The notes beneath the pieces are model-generated. The model made no database searches and had not been told where the DNA came from. It saw only the letters and a program-made list of their open reading frames with translations. The position numbers and the translations under genes are program-made. Of a stretch of 64,000 nucleotides of DNA, positions 32,201-43,000 are shown one piece after another; positions within the stretch are counted from its first letter, which is position 1, and the number at the start of each line of letters is the position of its first letter. Source of the stretch: Oxyruncus cristatus (taxonomy: Eukaryota > Chordata > Aves > Passeriformes > Cotingidae); assembly GCA_013399855.1 (NCBI GenBank), contig VXAY01006712.1, positions 894,264 through 958,263 of the forward strand. The letters run 5' to 3'.

Positions 32201-34839
32201 TCTGGTGAAATGTGGATCTAAGCTGAACTTCTGGCAGATTTTCAGCACAACTCTGATCTTTAGCACCAGAAAGTAGAGCGGGTTCTGAGATGTGAACAGT
32301 ACATTTTAAGTAAGTTTAGGGATGTGTCCTGCACTGAATGTGCACTTCCTTGAATGGCCCTAAAATGGTGCCTAAAGATTTCTGTCTTTCTGCTGGGCTT
32401 ATACTGACTATTCCTCCCATTTGTCCAAATTCCAACTTCAGCGTTAGTTTACTGAAATAATTTGTCCCTGGTTTCAGACATCCCATGATTTTAGTGACAG
32501 GTAACGTATCCTGTTAACTGCAGAATAAATACAATCATCCACAAAACACCTTTAAAAAAAAAAAAAGGAGTATCTGCTGGACTATTCTCATCTGTGATTT
32601 TCAGTGCAGCATGTTTGCTCTCTCCACTTCATTAGAGCTGCTTGTCAAGTCCTTGGGACTGTGCCACTTCCCTCAGAGGAGCTCTGCAATGCTTTAACTG
32701 GATTATGTTCTCTCATTCACCCTCACTGCTGATTTGTGTGTGTATCTGTGGCAGATTTGGAAATAAAACTAGTAAGAGTTAAACATGATACACTGAGGAA
32801 GTGTACAGATGTAAAAAACATATCTTCTTTTTTTTTTTTTTTTTAGCCTGCCTGAAATGGTTATTTAAAACTAATCATGAGATTTTTCTAGGGGAAAAAA
32901 TACCACATCAGTTTGCAATTTGAAGTGCTCATGAAGCTGAGTTCTGTAGTAGGTTGCCCCTTCTGTCAAGATGTATTTGCAAAAATAGCTTATTTTCTTT
33001 TTCTCTTTATGTCCTCTCTTGCTAAGACTAGTCTGGATCGTAGGCCCAGAGGGGGAAATAGGCATGTTTTAAACCTCAGAATTACTGCAAAGTTCTTAGT
33101 TTGGCCCAGATGTCTGCATTTTAAATTAAAAGGCTCTGATGCTGCCAGGTACACTTCAGTCAACCTTGCTAATTTTCTGGGAACAGCTGTTCTGTCCTTT
33201 AGGCTCCTGTCAATCTGTGATTTATTCACATATTGCCCTTGCAGGTTAAGACAAATAACAGCAACAAGGCTAAAAAATTAGATTGTGCTTTGTTGTTAAT
33301 CCAAGCTTCTTTCAAGCTGTGTCTTGCCTAAGAGCCTGCTGTGGCTGCTGGTTCCGTGCCTTTTCCAGTTCTCTTTCATCAGTAGTTCCAGCATCCTTGA
33401 CACACTGAGCTCTTGAACGTTATCCTCTCCTGGCCTTGTTTTCAGATTCTGTGAGGCATGTCTCAGATGGTTTCAGCTCCCTACCAGAAGCCTGATCAGC
33501 AGTAGGTGATGTGTCCTGGCCCCCTAGGAAGTCATATGGGCAGGTAGTGCTGATGTTCATCATCTGCTCCATCATCTTTGGGGCTGAGTTCCCCCTTGTG
33601 AGAATTCTCACAGAATTCCCTAGTACACACGAACTCACTTAAAACTTCAGCTTGAACCAAAGTTACCAGTGCTAGCTCGTTTTTATCCCAGGTTTTTGGC
33701 ACCCAGAATTTCAGCTGAAGAAACCTAAGGAAACCTTACAATCCACTATTTATGCTTTAAAGCCTAGTCTTGAGGTAGCAGGCTTTGGTTATCTCTTCAA
33801 AGACTCATCTGCTGTTTTCTTACAGAATAAGCTGACTGGTGTTTTTACAGGTCCAGAGGGCTCCTATTTTGCCTGGAAGAAGAATGGACAAAAGATGAAG
33901 ACGTGCATCGTGGAGCAGTCTCATGTGCTGCTGGATGGCAGACTGCATGTTCTGAGCTGGGTGAAAGATTCAGTATCAGAAAACACAGAGTACACTTGTT
34001 CACTCATTTCAAAAGTTGGGAACGCAACATCACAAGCGCTGATCACAGTGGAAGATAAAGGTAGGCTTGTTTCCAATGTATGCTGGGTTTGGCCTGACCT
34101 TGATATGAGTAAAGCTCTGTAATACTTGCCCATAAAATGTGCATATCTGAAGATAACTCTTGCCTGCTGTATTAGTTCCCACTTCAGTTGTACATGGAAA
34201 GGTTTTAGAGCCATAAAAACTCCTTCTTCCCCCCCCTCCCACACAGGACTAACCTGTAAATTAGCAGTTATGATCTAGATATTAAACAAAAAGCTGCTCA
34301 ACTAATGAAATTGAATGTCAGATGAGTACTGGAGAGTTACTAATAGATACTCTGCTGGAACTCTACAGGGTAATGTAGAAAACTTATGTCATAAGGACTT
34401 AAGGAAGTCAGAGGGTAAAGAGAAACCTCCGATATCCAGGACTTTTAAAAATCAGATATGTAAACCACCTGTAGTTGGGTGAGGTCAGTTCTCACTGCTC
34501 CATTTGGACACACACTAAGCAGGAGGGCAGTCAGCTAACTTCAGCAACTGTGCAAGATTTTTCGGTACCCAAACTGCCTACTGCACCTAGCTCTTGAGGA
34601 CTCACCCAGGGCTGGAGAAGGTCTGAATAACCTTTTTTAAAAAGACAGCAGGAGCAATGAACATGATAGAGCATGGATTTTATTGGCAAGGTGAAGGCAG
34701 ATTTAATTAGCTGGTGAATGTGAGTTTGTCAAGAACAGCCTAATGCTGCTTTTTTTCAGTGACAGAGAAAAGCAACAGGAGTTACGCAGGTTATGCCACT
34801 GCTCCAGTTACTTTGAAGTCTGCCTCAGAAGCAGAATGA
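23000..34839 (+). CDS. SEMA4D: Alternative SEMA4D 3' exons encoding a second Ig domain and secreted C-terminus
   Basis: Three exons (23000-23206, 33851-34060, 34760-34839) that join in phase 1-1, 1-1 and 1-stop. They are compatible with the shared donor at 19289. Joined to the first thirteen coding exons they predict 715 residues. Residues 551-597 are a Pro/Ser/Thr-rich linker. Residues about 598-689 are an Ig-like domain with Cys616, Trp628 and EYTC (Cys669). Residues 690-715 are a short polar tail without a membrane helix. Seen directly: open frames, splice sites, phases and the Ig signature split exactly between two exons. Known from memory: human SEMA4D has an annotated shorter isoform with a distinct C-terminus, which this may correspond to. 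Inferred: secretion. No transcript evidence is available here. Confidence 0.75.
24505..24716 (+). repeat. A/C-only low-complexity tract
   Basis: About 210 bases made almost entirely of A and C (CAAA, CCAAA, CAA units). It is the compositional complement of the G/T tract at 6392-6582. The minus-strand frames it creates (Phe/Val/Gly/Cys-rich) are artefacts. Confidence 0.9.
28137..28790 (-). other. Unrecognised 217-codon open frame, antisense in the SEMA4D alternative intron
   Basis: The longest open frame in the window outside the known exons. A shorter frame (28153-27968) overlaps its end in another phase, and further open stretches precede it at 29069-28696, so a frame-shifted decayed gene is conceivable. 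No domain, signal peptide or membrane segment is evident and I recognise no family. It could be chance. Confidence 0.2.
33851..34060 (+). CDS. SEMA4D: Alternative SEMA4D exon B (second half of Ig domain)
   Basis: 210 nt, phase 1-1, acceptor TTTTTACAG, donor GTAGGC. It encodes YFAWKKNGQKM (Ig tryptophan), then DGRLHVLSW, and ENTEYTCSL (F-strand YxC) followed by SQALITVEDK, a typical G strand. It lacks the first Ig cysteine, which exon A supplies 12 residues before the tryptophan. Confidence 0.78.
34760..34839 (+). CDS. SEMA4D: Alternative SEMA4D exon C (terminal, with stop)
   Basis: Begins after a TTTTTTTCAG acceptor. In phase with exon B it reads VTEKSNRSYAGYATAPVTLK and ends at TGA 34837-34839. 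The tail has an NRS glycosylation sequon and no hydrophobic segment. Short, so its support is the acceptor plus phase rather than length. Confidence 0.62.
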
Positions 34840-36674
34840 AGAGCATCTCAATGCTCTTTATATTTACATTATAATGTAAACATAAACCAGAGAGAGGGTC
34901 TCTCACTGTGCTCTAAAAGCTGTTGTTACTCTCCCAAAGGATAAATCGAAAATAGTATGTCCCCACCAGCATTACATTCTGCAAGGAAAGCTGGCAGACA
35001 GAATTAGCACTAGAATTTCATCAAGAGGCAGTAACATAGCCCTTCTCAAGTTTCCCATGGAAGGAAGCATAAGTAATTATATAACATTACTGAAAAATGG
35101 AGAACTTACTAACTGGACACAGTCCTACCAAGTCACTGTTGTCCCCAGGCTCAGTATGATCTAACTGGAGCATTCCTGTGCCTGTAAGATGGGTTTGAAC
35201 TCTTAATTTGTAGGTCCTACTTTCTCAATCTCAAATCACAGATAAAGGCACTAAATCTATTTACTTTAGAGGCTATTAATTTTGCTGCAGAGAGAGACAA
35301 CCATTTCACCAGAACTTACTGCCAAATAACATGAGAGGAGGTAGAGCAAAATGAAGGACAAAGTGCTTCTTTCCTTCTACCCTAACCCTCCACAGCAAGT
35401 CCTGCAACTGAACAGGTACTGACTTCACCATCACCTGGCTCTGTAATCATCCCATGTACAATTCTCAGACAGTGGTGGCGAGGATGCATGGACCAAAGAA
35501 TTGGATACCTGGAGAAGTACCATCACTGAACATGCCAAGATGATGCAAAACTGGAAGAAAACATGGGTAAGAATTTTTGGAAAAGATATCCCCTGCAGTG
35601 CTTTCTACATGAGCCACAGCAGTCCCAATTTTATAAACTGCCTCTCACACTTCTGCAGGTAAATGTATTTATATAACAAAATGACTAGTGTTCCTGTACA
35701 TGCCATCATGCTTGACCCCCTGTGCAGTAAAAGCTGCTCTGTGATATTCCCTGCAGTTATGTCAGTCCACTAACCAAGTCCTCATCAGTCAGTAGTTCTC
35801 TTCCTGCCCAAAACAGTAAGTCTGTGTATACTGAATATAGCAAGCAGATTAATTCCATCACATCTGTGGACTAATTCGATTGCAGAGACTACTGGACTTC
35901 ATAAATGGTACTGTCCACCCAAGCTGGCCCTTTTTTTAAATAAAAATAGCCCATATCCAGCTATTAATCCAACAGAACAAGGATTACTTTTGAAAACTTT
36001 GGATATGACACTCTTTTTGCATATGGAACAGTTAGTATAGGGCAACCTTTAAGCCTCATTTTAATTTTTAAAGCAATATTAACACATCATTCTGAAATTT
36101 TTCTTCAGGAGACCTGCAACAAGAAAAACAGCCTCTAACGGACAAAGGCATGAACAGGGTAGAGGGAGAAATGTATGCAAGTTAAGAGTACCCAGTACTC
36201 CTAATATTACACCATTTGGAGATGTCTTTGCAGGTGTTAGTGCTGGCATTAAAATTGATATTCAAGAAGTGGAAGGGGATATTCTTACTGCACCAAACTA
36301 ACCAAGTTAGTTACACACTACAAGAAAGGCCACCCATCCCATGCTGGAACTATCTCTGGTTTTGTGTTGCCAAGCTATTCCAGCTTAATGAAGGACAAGA
36401 AATAGTCTCAGCAAGACTTGTGCTGCTCAAACAATATATGATGTATGTCTTCTGCTTTGAGTTCATTAAACAAGCCAGTTAACTTTGGCCCTGAGTATCT
36501 TAGCATATGATTTAGAACTTTAAGATGTGGATCACATTTATTTAAAGGCATTTCAACTTGTACACTTACTTGTTTTCTTCTGTTTCCCCTCACACTCTGG
36601 TGCCAGGGTTGTGAAGAGCACTCCTTTCTGGGGTCAGCAACTTCGATTTGTTCACACGTGTTTCCTTTGGTGGC
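34840..36674. other. Region after the alternative SEMA4D stop, probably its 3' UTR
   Basis: No coding sequence seen. An AATAAA at about 35938-35943 is a possible poly(A) signal for the alternative isoform, but I cannot assign it firmly. The + strand turns from T-rich to A-rich in this region. Confidence 0.4.
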
Positions 36675-37238
36675 TGTGCTGGTTTGGGCTGGCGTGGAGT
36701 TAATTTTCTTCAGTGTCTAGTATGGGCCTGTATTTCAGATTTGTGCTGGACACAGCGTTAATAGGATAGAGATACTTTTGTTATTGCTGGGCAGGGCTCA
36801 CACTGAGCCAAGGCCTTTTCTGTGTTTCATATTGCCACACTGGGGAGAGGGGTAGGGATGCACAGGAGGCTGGGAGGAGACACAGCCAGGACAGGTGACC
36901 CAAACTGACCCAAGGGACCATGTGACATCCTGCTCAGTACATAAAGGTGGGGGAGGAAGGGGGAAGGGATGGACATTTGGAGTGATGGTGTTTGTCTTCC
37001 CAACTACTGTCACACGTGATGGGTCCCTGCTGTCCTGGAGATGGCTGAACACCTGCCTGCCCAGGGGTAGCAGTGAATTCATTCCTTTGCTCTGCTTATG
37101 TGCACAGCTTTTGCTTTCCCTATTAAACTTTATCTCAACCCATGAGTTTTCTAACTTTCACCCTTCCACTTCTCTCCCAGATCCCCCTGTGAGTGACTGA
37201 GAGGCTGTGTGGTGCTTGGCTGGGGTTAAACCATGACA
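36675..37238 (+). mobile_element. Solo LTR of an avian endogenous retrovirus
   Basis: Begins TGTGCTGGTTTGGGCTGG and ends GGTTAAACCATGACA, so it has the TG...CA termini of an LTR. It matches from memory a family abundant in songbirds, including the internal CTTTATCTCAACCCATGAG stretch. There is no internal retroviral coding region on either side, so it is a solo LTR left by recombination. No clear target-site duplication remains, which suggests age or slightly misplaced ends. Confidence 0.75.
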
Positions 37239-38954
37239 GTAATAAAGTTTCTGTACCAAGTAACCTAGTGCAAGCAGACTCTTTAGTTTTGGCAAATTCT
37301 TCTTCTATATTTGAGATAACTGTGGTGGTTCAAAGAAACCCTATGCTGAATGAATTCAGACTCCCAGTAATCAACTGTAGCTTGAAAATACGAGGACCTA
37401 CACAATCCACAGTGAAACTGTTTTACTGCATTGCTTTTCAGAGTTTTGTCCTTCTGCATCTAATAAACAGAAATTTGAGGTATAATTCTGTAATTTTTTG
37501 TATTATCATCTCAGTGGTTTTCAACAGCTGGAAGGAAATAAGATGGGGACAGCTGCTCCTAGCAACAGCAGAAAGCTTCACACTTATCCTTAAGTTATCC
37601 CCTAGCTGCTAGGATTTAAATTAGATTGTTTCCCAAATTGAGGCAAACATTCTCCTCACACTAAGATTTGAATGACCCCTTTTTTTCTTCAATACCAGAC
37701 CACATGCCAGGTGAAAATTCTTGTATTTTCCCTATTTTCCTTAACCATTTTCTGTATTTTTCACATCGGCAGTCATAAATTAATGCTGATAGAGGCATCT
37801 GACACTAACATTCAGAGACAATTTTTTCCCCATTCTGTGTTCTTGGGACAACTATAAATAGGCGTTTCTTGAATTCTCTCTCCTCCAATTCTTCAACAGA
37901 TTTGGAGCAGGCAAGTTTAGTTCTGTGGTGCTGAAAGGGAAGGTAAAGCTTTGTAAGACTGAGGTCAGAGTTACAGAGTTACAAAGCTTTGCTTTGTTTC
38001 AGCAGCAAATTAATGCCGAGTAAAAAAACTGCCCGATTTTTTGCTTAGCTCAATTTTGTGAAAAAAGATCTGTGTAACAGAGTTAGTGAACACAGCTGTG
38101 ACACCCTAGAGTGAATTTTTTTTTTCTACTCTCTGAGAACAGGAAATAACTCCCTCAGATTTTGAGCAAGCTGTAGTATTTCCAAAGTGACTTTTTATGT
38201 TCTCCTACAGTAAGAAAAAATAGAAAACGTGGTCAAAAAACCAATTTCTTCATCAACTGGTCCCCATTCCAAGCAATGACTAGGTTTAGCAGTTTCAGAG
38301 TTTTAGGTGTATATGAAAGTGGTACAAGTATAAATGCATGAGTCACAGCTTACCTCTGGACCAAGGATAGATGCTGGCCAAACCCATCTTTTGTCACTGG
38401 GACCTTTCACCCCTGATTTCCATTTAGGATTAGAAGAAACTAATACAAAAAGATCATCATCATAACTAGTGACCAGCTGGGCATTTCAGCAGAAGACTCC
38501 CTCCCCTGGTCAATGTTCTTCCTCAAAACAGACTGTTCAAGTATTAAATTCCCAACAGAAAAGTTTACTTAAATCACAATCATTATTTATAGAATCAATA
38601 TATTGTGACAGATTTTATACAATTTACATTCTACAAAATTGTTTGCATTTCAAAATTATTTAAAGTTTTTATATCACTTCCATCATCAACAAGGCAGCTA
38701 CTTTCCAGAGTATTGCACTACAAACATTCAGTGTGGTGAAGCACTTACAGACACACTTCGGAGATGCTGGCAGCATCACACATGGCATCTGTATCATCTT
38801 CCAGAATTGCTGACATAAGTTACATGTCCATCCCTCCAATTACTTCCTTTAGACTTGTCCTCTTACATCTACAACTTGCACACAACAGTATTTATATGGG
38901 CCATGCCCACTAAGATGTTCCATCACTACTGTAAGCACATTTTGTTTTTAAAAT

Positions 38955-39467
38955 TTTATTTCCTCTAGTATACAAACTTTGTTTCTTATAAGATATAAAT
39001 TTTCCCTATTTAGATAAAAACTGAGATTGCTGAAAAACTCTTAACATTATATATAAATATATACCAGCACAACCCCAAACTGAAGGAATGAGGAGTCTCA
39101 GGAAGGAGAAGCTACAGACAGGATAGCAGGCTGGCACATTCTCTGTCCTTTGGTATGCTCTAACTTAAAAGCAGGATCTGTGATAAACTAGTCTCAGCAG
39201 CAACAGAAACATAAAATTTATAGAATGTCTAAACAGAGCACATTTACTTCAGGAATTTCAGACCTTTGTAGTCTGTGCTCTCTCCTTTACACCTGATGTG
39301 TGAGCCCAAAGGAACAAGATGGCACACAGAAGACCTAACTGGGAACTTTGTCCTCACACTCTTCCTTAATTAGTTTCACTCAAGCTGCCTGCCCCAAATT
39401 AGTTTCTTAATGACTCAAAGGAAGTGACATTGATGCCAGTCTGTCCATTTGAGCAGGCTTATTTATT
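38955..39467 (-). terminator. SECISBP2: Candidate poly(A) signals of SECISBP2
   Basis: Canonical AATAAA on the minus strand at 39467-39462 and 38960-38955, about 0.5 and 1 kb after the stop codon. I cannot decide between them from sequence alone. Confidence 0.45.
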
Positions 39468-39652
39468 TAGAAGAAAAAACTAAGAAGCAGCCCACAATCA
39501 AATAGCAGTTTTGTTATTTGAAGTTCTTTAAACAAGACAAAAATTAAGGATAACTCCCCTCAAGCCCCAACCTTCCAGCTCATGGAGTCTCTTCCCATAG
39601 AAAGTTCTTTTTCTATATTTTGGTATATTGTATCACCAAAAAAAAAAAAAAA

Positions 39653-39682
39653 NNNNNNNNNNNNNNNNNNNNNNNNNNNNNN
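39653..39682. other. Assembly gap (30 N) inside an A-rich run
   Basis: Flanked by a poly-A stretch on the left and A-rich sequence on the right, within the probable SECISBP2 3' UTR. The true length of the A tract is unknown. Confidence 0.99.
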
Positions 39683-39962
39683 AAAAGAAATTAAAAAAAA
39701 ATCAATGCTTGTTCATTAAAGTATGCCAAGCCATTTCAAGTGGTTTGGGGCTACAAGAATTTGCTGTTGCATCTGCTATAGTAATCAGCCAAACACATAG
39801 AACATAACATTAACCAGTGCCTGACGTGGTCCAGTGCTTAATGGAGTTCAGAACAGTTTACCTGGCTAACTTCAGATATTTCTTAAAATTCTATTATTTT
39901 GCTACGTTCTTCCTAGGGGTCTAACAGAACAAAAATAAAACCCCAACACAATTACATCTGGA

Positions 39963-40072
39963 TTACAGATGCTCTTCCAAATTCACTATTGCCATGTCAG
40001 CAGTTGCACTCTTTTCCAATTCCAGTGCATACGGGTTGTATTCTTCTTCAAGTTTTCTCTTCCAGACTTTAA
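39963..40072 (-). CDS. SECISBP2: SECISBP2 exon 18 (terminal)
   Basis: Encodes KVWKRKLEEEYNPYALELEK and ends NLEEHL at TAA 39965-39963, parallel to human EIWKKHLEAYSGCTLELEE. The human ending differs after this. Confidence 0.9.
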
Positions 40073-43000
40073 CTAGGGAATATTGGAAAACAAAATAGAA
40101 CAAAAACCCACAAAAAAACCCAGACAGACAAGAAAACAAACAAAAAAACAACAAACATGTTACCATGTAATGTTTGAGGAAGAACTTAAAAAGAAAAGTC
40201 AAAACTGATTCTCTACTCTAAAGTGCTGGGATAAACTGACACACAGGCATGTTGGCAGTTATACCATGCAGCATCAGGAGATGCATGACAGAATAGTTTA
40301 GCAGTGGTAGGATCCACTCTGAAGGTGGTTCCAGCTGTGGGAAAGTGTTTCTAGAACACTTGTGGACAGGAAGATGCATCTCAAACAGGTTCAATATGAC
40401 CACAGTTACAGAGTTTCCTAGAAGGAATCTCAAGAGGATTTTTTAACAAATAGAAATCTAATAAGGAGCTCCGTTAAACCTCCTTGAACAAAGCAATGAG
40501 TACTTCCTGCTATGAGTGGATTTCAGAGAGCAATTTTCTCTTAGCACTTCCTCAGCAAGAGCTGACATGAGATTTATAAAACCGTGGGGACAATAACAAA
40601 AAAGAATCCCCCCCACCCTGCTTAATAATGGCTAGTGTCAGGTGTCATTTGAAAACTGCAGGATTGAAGAGCACTATGAATGAATATGGAACAAAAAACA
40701 AATCAGTAAATACTCACTATAATTTGGTACATCCTCATCAGAGTCCTTGGAAGATGTTTTACCAGTTTCTGATAAGCCATTTTTTTCAGATTCAGGTGTT
40801 AAGAGGCTGGGTTGGGTTTCTCGTGGTCCTCCTTTAGCTTCTTCTTCTAAAGCTGCTATCATATCTTTGTAGGCCTTCCTGGCCTCTGTTGTCAGCTGTA
40901 CCATTCTGTGAAAATGGTCCTATACCAATATAAAATATTGGCAGAGTTTAAATCATACAGTAAGTGTTAAAATCTGTAATTAATATTCCTTATTCAGAAC
41001 ATGTATGCTCATACAAAAAAGCTGAGTAGCTAAGTACGTATGAGGACATGAAAAACACATTATTTATAAGCATTTATAAAAACAACAGTTCTCTTGCAAA
41101 AAAAAAAATAAAAAATTGAGAGAGAGAGAGATGAAGAGGATGTTGGAAAGAGATGGCAAAAGTTGTGTTTTTTTAAGCAGTGCTGACCAGCTGTACTTCC
41201 AAAACCAGTTTTTCTGTGTATATGACCTGTGATGAAGAGCGTGCAAAAGCAGAAGAAACAAACAGAACCTTTAAAAACCAGAGTGTTTTCATCTCCCAGG
41301 TAAAAAAAAAATACAGCCCAACAAAACCACGAACCAACCCATTTCTGCTTACCTGAGCCCCGTCGTAGCTAAATATCCCCACCACACTCACAGGCACTGC
41401 TTTGTTCACACAGCGGCCCAGGGCCTTGCGATTCAGGGCAAAAACAAAGGGGATGTTCTGCTCACAGGCACAGTCGATAATGTTGTGCAGAGTCTCATCC
41501 AGCCCACCTGGAGCAGACAACACAGTCAGGCTGATTGGAACTAAAGAACTGCACTGTTGAAACCTGGCACAAAATATCCCAAGGTTATGGGTGCATTCTG
41601 AAATTACACTTTACAGGAAAAAAAGCAGGGATCTCAGCAGCAGTGTTGGATCTCCATTTTTAGAGGAGAATTTGATATTTTTTCCTTAATTCTTAGTTAG
41701 CACTATCTTTATACTGCTACTATTTCATATTTTGTTATATAAGCAGTACAGTCTAATCTAGTATCGAAAAAAGACCCAGCTGCTAAGAAGTTATTTAAAT
41801 GATAACAATTACAACAATTAATACCAATAATTACAACAACTTTTAAGCAAACTATCACTGACAATTTATTGTTACCCTGTGGCCTACAAGAGATTGATAT
41901 AGTAGGATGACTCATGGTGGCAGAGCAATCTTTGGATCTTCCCAGCCGTGGCAGTGCAATCTTAGGTGCAGCAGCACTGCAAATCAGGAACTAGAGAAAC
42001 CTTAAGTCTCAGATAACTTCTCCCATCCCAGACAGTCTTCACTCGGCTCACACTTCAGCTGCATAACAGCAAACAATCTGAACAAGGCAGGCAACTTTAC
42101 ATGCATGGATTTCAAAGGCTACTCAAATAAATTCCTCCAATAACAACTGCCTGTACACTGAGTCTGCTCTTTTACACTTATTTTATTAAACAGATATGTT
42201 TTCTTTAAGAACTTATTTACCCTTTGACTGAATCTTTTCACAGTTAGGAGAGATGATGACACACTTCAGCTTCTTCAGCTTCAGATGTTTCAGAACTTCT
42301 CTAAGACCCATCACAAGCCTGCGTTTTATCTTGGCCTTTACTGGGTCTTTCTGATACAAGCGATCTTGGAAACGAACCAGTTCTTTTAAAAGATCTGTCA
42401 CACAACTGTCAACCTCTTTACTAAGCACCTGGCTGCAGTAACTGGAAGAAAGGATCAATCAAATGTTAAATCCCCTAAAATTGTAACGTGTAATATATAA
42501 ATATGTAATATGTTAAATATGTAAAATATAAATTTTAACTTCTATTCTCTGTCTTTGTATTTTTTTTTTCTAAATCCAGTCCAAACATACTTATTAGACA
42601 CACAAAAACAAAAATTTACTTAAGATTTTTTTCAGTGTCTGAGAACTTAAGAGCAAGTTTTGTTACTTGTGTTATCTGGCTCCCCTGTGAAACTACACTA
42701 AAAATACATATATGTACAATAAAACTACATATATTTTTATACCAGTAGACAGAGTTGTGCATATCTTTTTCTATTGAAGCATTTTTTTCTGAGGGCATTT
42801 ATTTTGATGCAACCAGAGTATAAAATTCTAACTTATTTCTACAAATTCAAGGCTACATGTAACAAACATGGAAAACTGGGTGAAATTCCTTCTCCCTATG
42901 TTCATGTCTGTCACCCCACTTCACTTATCACTCTACACCTTTGTTCTGTTCATAACAAAAACATAAAAACTGATGTACTCCATCCTTCTAGTACTCTAGG

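Larger units (their letters stand above)
23207..33850 (+). other. 10.6-kb intron between alternative SEMA4D exons A and B
   Basis: Mostly T-rich unique sequence. It contains an A/C-rich low-complexity tract (24505-24716) and an unrecognised 217-codon antisense open frame (28137-28790). I see no other Ig-like or membrane-type exon in either strand. Confidence 0.6.
37239..39962. other. Between the genes: includes the SECISBP2 3' UTR
   Basis: No coding sequence recognised. The portion next to 39962 is the 3' UTR of SECISBP2 on the minus strand. Minus-strand AATAAA signals (TTTATT on +) occur at 39462-39467 and 38955-38960, and either could end the transcript. The rest holds nothing I can identify. 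Confidence 0.5.

Noticed and set aside
36895..37200. 101-codon + strand frame between the genes
   Set aside because: Falls inside the solo LTR and has no retroviral protein motif. LTRs do not encode structural proteins.
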